A DNA stretch of 64,000 nt from the NCBI RefSeq assembly GCF_009650605.1, contig NZ_WAJT01000004.1, positions 62,001 through 126,000 on the forward strand. The letters run 5' to 3'. Made by a program: the position numbers and the translations under genes. The DNA is from Labrenzia sp. CE80 (lineage in GTDB: Bacteria > Pseudomonadota > Alphaproteobacteria > Rhizobiales > Stappiaceae). The notes under the pieces are model-generated. The model did no database searches. It saw only the letters and a program-made list of their open reading frames with translations, and was not told where the DNA came from. Shown in pieces: positions 46,587-56,163 of this stretch (position 1 is its first letter; each line of letters opens with the position of its first letter).

Positions 46587-47492
46587 ATGTCTTTCAAGCA
46601 TACGCCCTATGATGGCTCGAAACAGCCGTTTACCGTCGGCCTCGAGCCGGTTGCAGAAGCGTTCTGGTTGGAGCCGGACGACCAAATTGCGGAACATTTG
46701 GAACGCAAGGCGGAACTCTTGCGATCCAATCGCGAGGCCGTTTTCCGGGCCGAGGCGGATACGGAGCAGGCCCAACAGGAAACGCTGGCGCTGGTTGTCG
46801 ACCACCTGCAGCGCTGTCATGCCGAGCGTTATGATTTGTCCGGAAAGCTTCCGCGTCCGCTCGGTCTGACAGACAGCGCTTTTCAGGATGATGACGCGCC
46901 GCTCGTCGTTGCAACGCAGATGGTTCAGGAGGACTTGGTCCTTATGCGGCCAGGTCCTGAGGGCTACCGGCTGGCTGCCGCCAGTCTCTGCTTTCCTTCG
47001 TCATGGTCTCTGGTGCAGAAATTTGGTCAATCCATGCATGACATTCATGTGGGTGTGCCCGGGTTCAACGGTGCGCGCATGGGACATGTCGTTGGCCGTA
47101 TTTTTGAGAACCTGAAGACCGGACAGCTGATAGAGCGCTATAATTGGTCCATCTACGATGATCCGGATTTGCATCATCCACAACCCAAGCGCATTGCAAC
47201 AGACACTGCTGAAGAAGACCCTGCATTGCTCGGCCGTTTGTTTTTAAGGGTGGAGCGCCAGACACTACGCCGCCTTGAAGGGACGGGTGACATCCTCTTC
47301 ACGATAAAAGTTCATCACGATCCAATGTCTGCGCTGCGGGCTCACCCACGCAGTTCTGAGTTGGCCAATGGTCTGCGGCAGCAACTGCTCAACCTTGAGC
47401 CGGATCAATTGGCCTACAAGGGTCTGACTGAACACCAGATCCATCTTGCCGAAGCTCTCGAGGACCTGACAACACCGTCAACGTTCGCGTGA
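46587..47492 (+). CDS. DUF3445 (haem-dependent oxidative N-demethylase-like) protein
   Basis: 301 aa. Conserved DUF3445 stretches: FTVGLEPVAEAFWLEPDD, CFPSSWSLVQKFGQSMHDIH, RYNWSIYDDPDLHHP and RRLEGTGDILFTIKVH. The characterised relative HODM demethylates dimethylamine with haem bound through a PAS-like fold; the substrate here is open. No typical electron-transfer partner is adjacent. Lies between pepF and an ABC1 kinase gene on the same strand. Confidence 0.85.
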   Translation: MSFKHTPYDGSKQPFTVGLEPVAEAFWLEPDDQIAEHLERKAELLRSNREAVFRAEADTEQAQQETLALVVDHLQRCHAERYDLSGKLPRPLGLTDSAFQDDDAPLVVATQMVQEDLVLMRPGPEGYRLAAASLCFPSSWSLVQKFGQSMHDIHVGVPGFNGARMGHVVGRIFENLKTGQLIERYNWSIYDDPDLHHPQPKRIATDTAEEDPALLGRLFLRVERQTLRRLEGTGDILFTIKVHHDPMSALRAHPRSSELANGLRQQLLNLEPDQLAYKGLTEHQIHLAEALEDLTTPSTFA

Positions 47493-47585
47493 TTCTCTAG
47501 GTAGTTGGCCTGGTGACTGGTCAAAGTTGGTCTGTGTTCTAAATGAAGACATGGAAATTGAGGCGTAGCAAAGGAGCCGCTCGAG

Positions 47586-48965
47586 ATGGCACGGGAAAAA
47601 GACCGGGAAGGCAACCGGCTGACAGCGCGTGTCGGGCGCTACGCAAAAGTGGGAACCAACGTTGGCGGAATTGCCGCCAAGCTTGCCGGCGCACGTTTGC
47701 TTGGTTTCGATATCGACAATGAGAAAAATGCCGCAGAAATCGCTACCGCTCTGGGCGGGCTAAAGGGACCACTGATGAAGGTGGCGCAGCTGCTTTCCAC
47801 CATCCCGGATGCCTTGCCACCTGAATACACGACAGCACTCGCCGAGCTTCAGGCCAATGCGCCACCTATGGGCTGGGCCTTCGTGAAGCGCCGGATGCGC
47901 GCCGAGCTGGGCGCGGACTGGCAATCGCGGTTTGGAGAATTCGGGAAGGAGCCTGCGGCCGCTGCATCTCTTGGCCAGGTCCATCGTGCGGTTGGCACGG
48001 ACGGGTACAATCTTGCCTGCAAACTGCAATATCCTGATATGGCTTCGGCTGTCGAAGCGGACCTCCAGCAGTTGCAGATGCTGTTTTCACTGCATCGGCG
48101 CATGCAGCCGGCGATTGATACGAGGGAGATTGCAAAGGAAATCAGCGCCCGCGTTCGTGAAGAACTGGATTACAAGCGAGAAGCTGCCAACATGGCGGTC
48201 TATCGAAACGTCCTTCATGACCGTGATGATATCCGTGTTCCAGATGTTGTAGAAGAGCTGTCGACGAAACGTCTGTTGACCATGGGGTGGCTCGAAGGCG
48301 AACCGCTGCTGTCGTTCAAGGAGCATTCGCTTGAAGAGCGCAACAGGATCGCGACGACGATGTTTCATGCCTGGTGGCATCCTTTCAGCCATTTTGGCTT
48401 GATCCACGGAGACCCGCATCTCGGAAATTATGCTGTCTTTAGCCACGAGGGTGCGCCTGCGGGCGTAAACCTCCTCGACTACGGATGTGTTCGGATCTTT
48501 CCCGAAAGCTTTGTCGGGGGCGTTGTGGATCTTTATCTGGGCCTGCTGGAAGGGGATGATGGCCGTGTTGTCGCCGCCTATGAGCGCTGGGGGTTCAAGG
48601 GGCTGACCAAAGAGTTGATCGAAGTTTTGAACATCTGGGCCCGCTTCATCTATGGGCCGTTGCTGACGGACCGCGTGCGGTCTATCGCCGACGGGGTCAG
48701 CGCCGCCGAATACGGCCGGAAGGAAGCTTTCAAGGTGCATAAAGCCCTTAAGGAACTTGGCCCGGTGACCGTTCCTCGTGAGTTTGTCTTTATGGACCGG
48801 GCAGCTATAGGTCTTGGCGGTGTCTTCCTGCACCTGCGCGCGGAATTGAACTTTTTCCGTCTGTTTAACGAGCAGATTGACGGGTTTTCTTCCTCGGCGG
48901 TCGCCGAGCGACAGGAGAAAGCGCTCCTAGCAGCTGGCGTGCCACTGACCCAAACTGCTGCCTGA
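47586..48965 (+). CDS. ABC1/UbiB-family atypical kinase
   Basis: 459 aa. ABC1 domain: the Ala-rich, KxGQ-like KVAQLLSTIPDALPPEYTTA, EPAAAASLGQVHRA, ACKLQYPD, LIHGDPHLGNYAVF and LLDYGCVRIF. UbiB-family proteins support ubiquinone synthesis or lipid transport as atypical ATPases. This copy lacks the two C-terminal membrane helices of UbiB, so it is more like the soluble AarF/ABC1 paralogues. AAGGAG precedes the ATG. Confidence 0.88.
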   Translation: MAREKDREGNRLTARVGRYAKVGTNVGGIAAKLAGARLLGFDIDNEKNAAEIATALGGLKGPLMKVAQLLSTIPDALPPEYTTALAELQANAPPMGWAFVKRRMRAELGADWQSRFGEFGKEPAAAASLGQVHRAVGTDGYNLACKLQYPDMASAVEADLQQLQMLFSLHRRMQPAIDTREIAKEISARVREELDYKREAANMAVYRNVLHDRDDIRVPDVVEELSTKRLLTMGWLEGEPLLSFKEHSLEERNRIATTMFHAWWHPFSHFGLIHGDPHLGNYAVFSHEGAPAGVNLLDYGCVRIFPESFVGGVVDLYLGLLEGDDGRVVAAYERWGFKGLTKELIEVLNIWARFIYGPLLTDRVRSIADGVSAAEYGRKEAFKVHKALKELGPVTVPREFVFMDRAAIGLGGVFLHLRAELNFFRLFNEQIDGFSSSAVAERQEKALLAAGVPLTQTAA

Positions 48966-49087
48966 CGGGCATTTTGCCGCAGTTGTGCCTTTTGCAACGC
49001 CGTTATTCTTTGCGGAAAGCGTTGCCCGCGTATATGGCTTTATTGTAAACCCGCTATCGAACTCGCAATTTGAACCTGGGGGACTGA

Positions 49088-49369
49088 ATGTCTGACAACT
49101 CCGCGCCTGCAATGGACTACGAAGCGCACGAGCGCACGTATGAAGGCTTCATTAACTTCTCCAAGATCGGCACTGTTGCTGTCCTGAATGTCGTGTTGTG
49201 CCTGATCCTGTTTGCGTTCGGTGGCACTGCAGCGACGATTTTTGGTTGGATCATGCTTGTCGCGACACTCATCGCGACTGCGATTGGAATGGCGCTTGGC
49301 GAAAAGGGCTGGGTACCGTCTGCGGCGGTTTTCGGTCTGACCACGATAATTGCGATCCTGACTGTCTGA
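49088..49369 (+). CDS. aa3-type cytochrome c oxidase subunit IV
   Basis: 93 aa. N-terminal MDYEAHERTYEGFI is the signature of the alphaproteobacterial subunit IV (PF07835), followed by hydrophobic segments VAVLNVVLCLILFAF, TIFGWIMLVATLIATAIGM and a third. Most family members have one helix; this has extra hydrophobic segments like Roseibium-type members. GGGGGAC precedes the ATG; a possible promoter TTGCGG-N17-TATGGC lies at 49010-49038. Other oxidase genes are not in view. Confidence 0.85.
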   Translation: MSDNSAPAMDYEAHERTYEGFINFSKIGTVAVLNVVLCLILFAFGGTAATIFGWIMLVATLIATAIGMALGEKGWVPSAAVFGLTTIIAILTV

Positions 49370-49487
49370 TTTGGGCTGATTGCCTTTCTGGACGATTGGC
49401 ATAAACGCCGGCGAAAACTCGGTTTGAGAGGCGCAGGAGAGATTTTCTGCACCTTTTGTTTTGCCGTGCTTGCGCTATAAGCGCGGC

Positions 49488-50159
49488 ATGGCTTCAACGC
49501 AGCTCTCTTCGTTCATTTACGATCCGCCTCAAGACCCGCCCCTCGAGGTGATGCATGTTGATGGCGATATTCTTGTGGTGAGCAAACCATCGGGGTTGCT
49601 GAGTGTTCCGGGCAAGGCGGAAGAGCATTCCGACTGTCTCGAAGCACGCGCCAAAGCTGCCTATCCCGACGCACGCATCGTCCACCGGCTTGATATGGAT
49701 ACGTCAGGTGTGATGGTTCTTGCGATGAACCCTGTTGCCCATCGTCACCTGGGACTGCAGTTCGAACGCAGGAAAACCGCGAAGAGCTACATCGCCAGGG
49801 TCTGGGGGACAATGGAGGGAGAGCGGGGTGAGGTTGACCTGCCGCTTCGCTGTGACTGGCCGAACAGACCAAAGCAGATGGTCTGTCACGAACATGGCCG
49901 GAACGCTGTCACAGGATGGCAGGTGGAAGCACGCGAAGCCCGAGCTACAAGGGTCAAACTCTTGCCTGTAACGGGACGTTCGCACCAATTGAGAGTGCAC
50001 ATGCTGGTGCTCGGACACCCGATTCTCGGGGATCGCTTTTATGCAGAGGGGGAGGCCTTGGCTGCGGCGGACCGACTTCAGTTACATGCGGAAGAGCTGA
50101 CGTTTCATCACCCTACAGGCGGCGAGCGCGTCACATTCAGGGCAGAGTGTCCCTTCTAG
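49488..50159 (+). CDS. RluA-family RNA pseudouridine synthase
   Basis: 223 aa from the ATG at 49488. Catalytic motif HRLDMDTSGVMVLA with the nucleophilic Asp, and a C-terminal TGRSHQLRVHMLVLGHPILG. Short, without an S4 domain, in the RluA subfamily that modifies 23S rRNA or tRNA. The target base is not decidable here. Convergent with the flavodoxin-like reductase gene (12-base gap). Confidence 0.9.
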   Translation: MASTQLSSFIYDPPQDPPLEVMHVDGDILVVSKPSGLLSVPGKAEEHSDCLEARAKAAYPDARIVHRLDMDTSGVMVLAMNPVAHRHLGLQFERRKTAKSYIARVWGTMEGERGEVDLPLRCDWPNRPKQMVCHEHGRNAVTGWQVEAREARATRVKLLPVTGRSHQLRVHMLVLGHPILGDRFYAEGEALAAADRLQLHAEELTFHHPTGGERVTFRAECPF

Positions 50160-50171
50160 TTTTGCGCAGAC

Positions 50172-50765
50172 CTAAATCGCCTTATTACCCATTGCTTCGA
50201 TTTTTCGGAGCCAGGCGTTTCTTTTTTCCGGACTGACTTTGTCGACCATTCCGAAAATTGTGTCGCGAACCGGTTTGAACCCAATGAACCGAAGAATATT
50301 GCGTTCAAGGCTTTTCAGACCGTGCGCCATGTACCAGAGACGGAAGAAAAATGCGGGCATCCCCATGGTGACAATTACCCGCGCAGACTTTCCCTTCAGA
50401 CAGCCTTTGGGGAATTCGCCAGGGCCGGTCGGCTCGAACGCCGTGTCCTTATGGAGAACCTGTTCCAGGAAACCCTTCAGGAGTGCTGGCATGCTGCCAA
50501 GCCAAAGCGGGAAGACGACCACCATGTGATCGGCGGAAAGGATTGCGTCCCGGGCAGGGATCAGGCTCTCGGAAGACTGAGCGTTTTCGAAATGCTCCGG
50601 CGAGCGCAGGAGTGGAAACTCCAAGCGAGAAACCTCAATCAAGATCACACGATGGCCTGCAGCTTCTGCGCCGCGCCGATAGGCGTTTGCGATTGCATGG
50701 CAAAAGTGACCTGACGCGGGATCTGGATGTCCGTCGGCGACGACAATCGATTTGCGTGGGGGCAT
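50172..50765 (-). CDS. NAD(P)H-dependent flavodoxin-like oxidoreductase
   Basis: 197 aa from the ATG at 50765 (CGGAG 6 bases upstream); 8 further in-frame residues up to 50789 lack a Shine-Dalgarno. Flavodoxin_2 fold: VADGHPDPASGHFCHAIANA (FMN phosphate loop), MVVVFPLWLGSMPALLKGFL. Quinone-reductase/NQO or KefF-like class. Substrate open. Confidence 0.87.
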   Translation of the reverse strand: MPPRKSIVVADGHPDPASGHFCHAIANAYRRGAEAAGHRVILIEVSRLEFPLLRSPEHFENAQSSESLIPARDAILSADHMVVVFPLWLGSMPALLKGFLEQVLHKDTAFEPTGPGEFPKGCLKGKSARVIVTMGMPAFFFRLWYMAHGLKSLERNILRFIGFKPVRDTIFGMVDKVSPEKRNAWLRKIEAMGNKAI

Positions 50766-50837
50766 TGCGATCTCCGGAGTGAAAGACAAAGCTCCGGAGA
50801 TTTTACATGTCGATCGAATGTGGTGCGTTGACAGAGA

Positions 50838-51674
50838 TCAGAGTGATCTTTGTCCCTTGTTCACGCGAGCCAGGCCTTCTCTTGCGAGATCATTCGAGGC
50901 GTCGAGGTTGAGCGCCTTGTTGTAATTCCGCCGCGCATCTTTCGTCTTGCCGAGCAGCTCGAGTGCGACGCCACGATTGGCCCATGCGATCGACGAGCGC
51001 TTGTCCAGGTTGACGGCAACCGACAGATCAGAGAAAGCCGCGTTGGGATCGTTGATCGCAAGGTAGGAGATGCCGCGTGCGATATAGGGCTCATCCGCAT
51101 TGGGGTTGAGACCAATTGCTGTCGCAAAATCCTCGATCGCGCGCTGATGCTGGCCCTGTGCCTGATGGATGAGGCCGCGGTTGTGAAACGCCCTGGCGTC
51201 GGAGCTGTTCCTGGCTATGACAGCGTTGAAATCGTTCAGGGCAGGACCGTATTGCCCAAGCTGCCTGTATGCATTGCCGCGACCGACATAGGCCACATCA
51301 TAGTCCGGCTTGATATTGATCGCCCGGGTGTAGTCGGAAATGGCGGGCTGCATTTGCCCGAGCCGACGATGCACCAGCGCCCGGTTGGCATAGGCTTGAT
51401 AGGACTGCGGATCGAGCTGAAGCGCTGTGTTGAAATCGGCGATCGCCTTGTCGAGCTTGCCAGCCTGACCATAGGCAATACCCCGGGTGTTGTAAGCACC
51501 TGCATCGCGCGGGTTCGAATCGATCACAGCCGTGAGTGATTCGATGTTGGCGGAAGAGCCAACTGCCGTGTCGACAGGAACGCCCTGATAAATACCGGAC
51601 GATTGGCATGCGGCCAGCAGAAGCGTTCCCAACAGCAAGGTGACCGATCGGAGCGACGCAAATCGCTTTGTATT
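50838..51674 (-). CDS. TPR-repeat lipoprotein
   Basis: 278 aa from the ATG at 51674; an upstream in-frame ATG at 51707 would disturb the signal peptide. Lipobox LLLGTLLLAAC (Cys near residue 23), then about seven TPR units (AGAYNTRGIAYGQAGKLDKA, SYQAYANRALVHRRLGQMQP, DARAFHNRGLIHQAQGQHQR, ...). NlpI-like outer-membrane lipoprotein scaffold. Partner unknown. The 180-base gap to rpsU shows nothing else. Confidence 0.87.
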   Translation of the reverse strand, partial: NTKRFASLRSVTLLLGTLLLAACQSSGIYQGVPVDTAVGSSANIESLTAVIDSNPRDAGAYNTRGIAYGQAGKLDKAIADFNTALQLDPQSYQAYANRALVHRRLGQMQPAISDYTRAINIKPDYDVAYVGRGNAYRQLGQYGPALNDFNAVIARNSSDARAFHNRGLIHQAQGQHQRAIEDFATAIGLNPNADEPYIARGISYLAINDPNAAFSDLSVAVNLDKRSSIAWANRGVALELLGKTKDARRNYNKALNLDASNDLAREGLARVNKGQRSL

Positions 51675-51888
51675 CATGAGAATAAGAGCGGATTTGTCAT
51701 GCTTCATCGATGGGACTGCCTGCTGATCGATAGCGCTTTTCGCCGCGCCTGAATTTATCTTGCGTCTGTTCTTTCGCTAGTAAGGCCATTGGACAATTGC
51801 AAGCGCCAAAAGCCAGCTGCGGTCGGCAGCCGGCTTCATTCATAGCGTAGAAAGATTACTTTTCCGAAAAACGTCGGTCAGGCGCAGA

Positions 51889-52119
51889 TTAACCGCGGCC
51901 GCCTGTACGGCCCGGGAGAAGACCTTCGCGCTGAGCAAGCTTGCGAGCCATCTTACGGGCGCGACGAACTGCTTCGCCTTTTTCGCGGGCTTTTTTCTCA
52001 GACGGCTTCTCGAAATGACCGCGGAGCTTCAGCTCGCGGAAAACGCCTTCGCGCTGCAATTTTTTCTTCAGCACCCGAAGTGCCTGATCGACATTGTTGT
52101 CGCGAACCAGAACCTGCAC
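51889..52119 (-). CDS. rpsU: 30S ribosomal protein S21
   Basis: 76 aa. MQVLVRDNNVDQALRVLKKK and a basic C-terminus (ARKMARKLAQREGLL) are canonical S21. CAGGAAA precedes the ATG. Monocistronic; dnaG and rpoD are not beside it, as usual for this group. Confidence 0.97.
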   Translation of the reverse strand: MQVLVRDNNVDQALRVLKKKLQREGVFRELKLRGHFEKPSEKKAREKGEAVRRARKMARKLAQREGLLPGRTGGRG

Positions 52120-52445
52120 GCCTCTGTTTCCTGTATTGTGACGGTTCCCGAGTGTTTCGCGACCGCAATTTCCGATTAGAAGACTAGTAAAGCGATTGTG
52201 GCGGCCAGCAAAAATCCCGACATCCCGCTCGCTTTGGCGCGCGTCATATCAAAGGTTGCAGCTTCTGTCCACAGGCCTTTGGGTGCTTCTGCGTGTCATG
52301 AGGGAATAATTCGACACTTTTTATTGCAACGCGTGGCTGGCCAGGCTGCTGGACAGCTTCCTCCTTTGGGACTAGAGGGGTACTCACCCCTCTTTGGATC
52401 GTGAGGGAATTCTCCCATCGCGGACAACAAGCTTTAGCACCAGTC
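52120..52445. other. Intergenic region between rpsU and MATE gene
   Basis: About 326 bases containing the divergent promoters. The right part has a C-rich CTTCCTCCTTTGGG stretch followed by the stem-loop listed separately. No coding potential seen. Confidence 0.4.
52371..52395 (+). terminator. Stem-loop/terminator-like element before the MATE gene
   Basis: AGAGGGG-TACTCA-CCCCTCT followed by TT at 52373-52394. It follows the unpaired CTTCCTCCTTTGGG and could end a small RNA on the plus strand, or be part of a leader. The T-run is too short to be sure. Confidence 0.4.
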
Positions 52446-53852
52446 ATGGAGGCCGATTTGGCCGTCGACGACCGATCAGGACAGTCAGACGCAGGGCTTT
52501 CTCGGCTTTGGCGCAGCGATATTCGACCGACGCTGGCGCTTGGCTTGCCTCTTGCCGGCGCTCAGATCGCGCAGATGGCGATCAACACGACGGATGTCTT
52601 GATGATCGGCCGTCTGGGGGCGGAAGAACTCGCCGCATCGGTGCTGGCTTTCAATATGTGGATGCTGCTCTGGTTCTTCGGCATGGGCATCATTCAGGCC
52701 GTCATTCCCCTTGGCGCCCAGGCGCGTGGTCGCCGTGCGGCCCGTGACCTGCGCCGGACGGTCAGAATGGGCGTGTGGGTGGCCGTTCTCTATTGCCTCC
52801 CTGCCTGGTGCATCACGTTTTTCGCAGAAGAAGTTCTCGTGGCTCTCGGTCAGGATCCGGATATTGCCGAGATTGCCGGTGGCTATATGGATGCCCTGCA
52901 GTGGTCCCTGTTGCCAGCGTTGGTCATCATGGCGATCCGCGGATTTTTGACCGTTATGGAGCGCTCGCAGATTGTTCTCTATGCGACGCTTGCGGGGCTC
53001 GTTGTGAATGCTGCGCTCGATTACGTGCTTATCTTCGGAGAATTTGGTTTTCCGCGACTTGAGCTGGTCGGGGCAGGGATTGCCTCTGTCTTTACCTCGG
53101 CCGCGACCACGGCGATCCTGCTGATCTACACAAGCCGGCAGCGCCAATTGAAGCGATATGCGGTCTTGGGACGACTCTGGCGGTCGGACTGGCAGGTGTT
53201 CTTCAAGATCCTGCGTCTCGGCTTGCCGATTGGAATCACGCTCGTGGCTGAAGGAGCGCTTTTTGCGGCGTCTTCGATCCTGATGGGCTGGCTTGGCACA
53301 ATCCCCCTGGCTGCGCACGGCATCGCGCTGCAGCTTGCCTCCATCACCTTCATGGTTCCTGTGGGGTTGAGCCAGGCTGCGCTGTCACGCGTTGGTTATG
53401 CGGCGGGTAAGAAGGACTTTGACGGTGTTGGGCGTGCGGGTTGGACAGCGCTTGTGATCACAGTGGCCTTCATGAGCTGTTTTGCGGTGGTTTTCTGGAT
53501 CGTTCCGGCGCCACTTGTCTCGCTCTATCTGGATCTCAACAACCCCCAATCCGCGGAAGTCTTGTATCTGGCAACCTCCTTCCTGGCGGTGGCTGCGATT
53601 TTCCAGATCGTTGATGGTGGGCAAATCATTGGCACCAACAACCTGCGTGGTTTGGGAGATACGACCGTCCCGCTGATCTACGCCGTGATTGGTTATTGGG
53701 TGATTGGTATCAGCCTGTCTCTCGGGCTCGGCTTTGGAGCTGGCCTGGGCGGCGTTGGTATCTGGAGCGGTCTCGCGGGCGGGTTGGCTTTTGTCGGCAT
53801 CCTGACCAACATTCGCTTCTACAGGCGGGAGCGCCTCAGCTTAATGAGCTGA
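52446..53852 (+). CDS. MATE family efflux transporter (NorM-like)
   Basis: 468 aa from the ATG at 52446; a GTG at 52401 would add 15 residues and neither has a clear Shine-Dalgarno. Twelve hydrophobic segments; family motifs include LALGLPLAGAQIAQMAINTT with DVLMIGRLG, PLGAQARGRR, and GLGDTTVPLIYAVIGYW. Drug/cation antiporter using Na+ or H+. Substrate unknown. Confidence 0.92.
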   Translation: MEADLAVDDRSGQSDAGLSRLWRSDIRPTLALGLPLAGAQIAQMAINTTDVLMIGRLGAEELAASVLAFNMWMLLWFFGMGIIQAVIPLGAQARGRRAARDLRRTVRMGVWVAVLYCLPAWCITFFAEEVLVALGQDPDIAEIAGGYMDALQWSLLPALVIMAIRGFLTVMERSQIVLYATLAGLVVNAALDYVLIFGEFGFPRLELVGAGIASVFTSAATTAILLIYTSRQRQLKRYAVLGRLWRSDWQVFFKILRLGLPIGITLVAEGALFAASSILMGWLGTIPLAAHGIALQLASITFMVPVGLSQAALSRVGYAAGKKDFDGVGRAGWTALVITVAFMSCFAVVFWIVPAPLVSLYLDLNNPQSAEVLYLATSFLAVAAIFQIVDGGQIIGTNNLRGLGDTTVPLIYAVIGYWVIGISLSLGLGFGAGLGGVGIWSGLAGGLAFVGILTNIRFYRRERLSLMS

Positions 53853-53886
53853 GGTTACCTCTAAAGCGCAGCCCTTCCACACTGGA

Positions 53887-54981
53887 TCAGCTTGATCTTG
53901 GATTGATGTGGTTCACATGGCCCATCTTGCGGCCCGGTCTGGCTTCCGCCTTGCCGTATAGGTGCAGTCGCGCGGATGGGTCGGCGAGAACTGCGGGCCA
54001 TGTATCGCACTCGTCACCGATCAGGTTTTCCATGACCACATCGGAATGGCGGCTGCCTGAGCCAAGTTGCCAACCCGCCACCGCACGGATGTGCTGCTCG
54101 AACTGGGACGTCAGACACGCGTCTTCCGTCCAATGTCCGGAATTATGCACACGCGGAGCGATTTCGTTGACCAGAAGCGTTTCTTCCGTACCTGAGTCGC
54201 TCAAGAACATTTCGACACCCATCACGCCGACATAATCGAGGTTCGACGCGATACGCTCCGCCATGTCCCTTGCGGTTGAAGCGGTTGAAGGTGAGACCTG
54301 TGCGGGCACGGTCGACGTTTTTAGAATGTGGTTTTCGTGATGGTTCTCGGAGATGTCGTAGGCTTGGCATGTGCCGTCGACGTCGCGCGCGACAATCACG
54401 GAAACTTCGCGCTCGAAAGGAATTAGCTTTTCAAGCACGGCTGGAGCGCGGCCGATCTTGTCGAAAGCGCCTTTGGCGTCGTCCGCCGTCCGGATCATGA
54501 CCTGACCTTTGCCGTCATAGCCAAAACGACGGGTCTTCAGGACGCCGGCACCGCCGAGACGGCTCAGGGCAGCTTCCAGATCGCCGTCGCTATCGACGGT
54601 CGCAAAGTCGGCGATTGCGACGCCGGCTGAACGAAGAAATTCCTTTTCGCTCAAGCGATCTTGAGAAACCTCAAGAGCCTTTACGCCCGGACGAACGGGC
54701 ACTCGGCTTGCGAGATGTGCAGCCGTTGGTCCCGGAACGTTTTCGAACTCATAGGTGATGACGCCACAGGAAGCAGCGAAGGTGTCGAGCGCTGAAATGT
54801 CATCGTAGGGCGCGACCGTATGCGTGAACGAAACATCGAAGGCGGGGCTGCTTGGGTCCGGACAGAAAACATGGGTTTTCAATCCAAGACTGGCGGCCGC
54901 CAGCGAAAGCATCCGGCCGAGCTGGCCACCGCCGAGGATCCCGATTGTGTCTCCGGGCTTGAGGCGGATCTCGTTGCTCAT
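53887..54981 (-). CDS. purK: N5-carboxyaminoimidazole ribonucleotide synthase
   Basis: 364 aa ATP-grasp enzyme converting AIR to N5-CAIR. IGILGGGQLGRMLSLAAASL at the N-terminus, TRRFGYDGKGQVMI, FEREVSVIVARDVDG, and LLVNEIAPRVHNSGHWT. AAGGAA before the ATG. Starts 34 bases after the purE stop; acts just before PurE in the purine pathway. Confidence 0.96.
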   Translation of the reverse strand: MSNEIRLKPGDTIGILGGGQLGRMLSLAAASLGLKTHVFCPDPSSPAFDVSFTHTVAPYDDISALDTFAASCGVITYEFENVPGPTAAHLASRVPVRPGVKALEVSQDRLSEKEFLRSAGVAIADFATVDSDGDLEAALSRLGGAGVLKTRRFGYDGKGQVMIRTADDAKGAFDKIGRAPAVLEKLIPFEREVSVIVARDVDGTCQAYDISENHHENHILKTSTVPAQVSPSTASTARDMAERIASNLDYVGVMGVEMFLSDSGTEETLLVNEIAPRVHNSGHWTEDACLTSQFEQHIRAVAGWQLGSGSRHSDVVMENLIGDECDTWPAVLADPSARLHLYGKAEARPGRKMGHVNHINPRSS

Positions 54982-55015
54982 GGACGGTTCCTTCGCAAGA
55001 TGTGATGGCTGGTGG

Positions 55016-55504
55016 TTAGCTGTCGACGGGCCGCTCGGTCACCGCGGCGGTTCGTGCCGAGCGGTAATCGTCGAGTGCCTGTTCGATTTGCGGATTCATC
55101 AGCGCGAGAACTGCGGCGGCAAGCAAGGCCGCGTTGGTCGCGCCCGCCTTGCCGATCGCCAATGTGCCAACTGGAATGCCTCCGGGCATCTGGACAATGG
55201 AAAGCAGGCTGTCTTCGCCGGAGAGGGCACGGCTTTCGATCGGCACACCAAAGACAGGGAGTGGGGTCAACGCAGCAGTCATCCCCGGAAGGTGAGCCGC
55301 GCCGCCAGCGCCTGCAATGATGACCTTGAAACCCTCGTCTTTTGCGCTCTTGGCAAAGTCGTACATTCGATCGGGTGTGCGGTGAGCCGAAACAATGCGT
55401 GCATCGAAGGCGATCCCGAGCTCGTCCAGAACATCGGCAGCATGTTTCATCGTCGGCCAGTCGGACTGGCTCCCCATGATGATGGCAACTTCAGCTTTTG
55501 GCAC
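55016..55504 (-). CDS. purE: N5-carboxyaminoimidazole ribonucleotide mutase
   Basis: 162 aa from a GTG at 55504, with AGGA 8 bases upstream; this gives the normal length, while the frame open to 55567 would add 21 residues outside the family. Motifs VAIIMGSQSDWPTM, SAHRTPDRM and IIAGAGGAAHLPGM. Converts N5-CAIR to CAIR. First gene of purE-purK. Confidence 0.95.
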   Translation of the reverse strand: MPKAEVAIIMGSQSDWPTMKHAADVLDELGIAFDARIVSAHRTPDRMYDFAKSAKDEGFKVIIAGAGGAAHLPGMTAALTPLPVFGVPIESRALSGEDSLLSIVQMPGGIPVGTLAIGKAGATNAALLAAAVLALMNPQIEQALDDYRSARTAAVTERPVDS

Positions 55505-55619
55505 GTGGCTTATCCTGGATGCTTGAGCGTCTTTTGGAAAGGCGCGGAGTATAGGCAGGTACGGCACCTATGCAAGACTAGATTTCCAACATTGCCAGGA
55601 CGCTTAGGCGCCAAGAAAC

Positions 55620-55826
55620 TCACGCGATTATATCGGGGAACAACTGGTCTTCGAGACTGGAAATACGGTCCTTGATGAGGAGCTTCTTCTTTTTGAGCCG
55701 CTGCATTTGAAGGGCATCGGCATTGCCCGTAGTCGATAGGGCCTCGACAGCTGCATCTAGGTCGCGATGTTCCTGGCGCAATTGTGCCAGCTCGATTCTT
55801 ACGGCTTTGTCTTCCGTGTCAGCCAT
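55620..55826 (-). CDS. DUF465/YdcH-family small protein (1)
   Basis: 68 aa coiled-coil protein. IELAQLRQEHRDLDAAVEAL and RLKKKKLLIKDRISSLEDQL are the DUF465 pattern. GGGGAG upstream of the ATG. Function unknown; divergently arranged with a second copy at 56164. Confidence 0.87.
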   Translation of the reverse strand: MADTEDKAVRIELAQLRQEHRDLDAAVEALSTTGNADALQMQRLKKKKLLIKDRISSLEDQLFPDIIA

Positions 55827-56163
55827 TCCACTCCCCCGAAAGCCTTTCAGCCCGTGAGCGTTTCCTCACGGCGACGGGTTTCTTCACAAACATCCACAGG
55901 CAGAGACATGTAGATGACCCCGAAGGCGACCTAGGCATGCCACAGTGCGTCTTCGCTTGCAATTCTATAAGCTGCTGAAGGCACTCTCAGTTTCAATTTT
56001 CTCAAGGGTTTGATCGTTCAATTTTAGCCTTTTTAAAGGCTGAAATCTGAAAGGTGGCCTAAGTCGGCAAAATAATTCTCCCGTTACGTAAACAGGGTTC
56101 GACAAGGCCTGTCAGCTTGTGGCACGATATTCCTGTTTGGCCCAACAGACAGGAGGCAATTCC
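55827..56163. other. Divergent intergenic region between two DUF465 genes
   Basis: 337 bases without a gene. It contains a 16-base near-palindrome AGCCTTTTTAAAGGCT (56026-56041), which might be an operator or small stem-loop. Otherwise nothing recognised. Confidence 0.4.
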
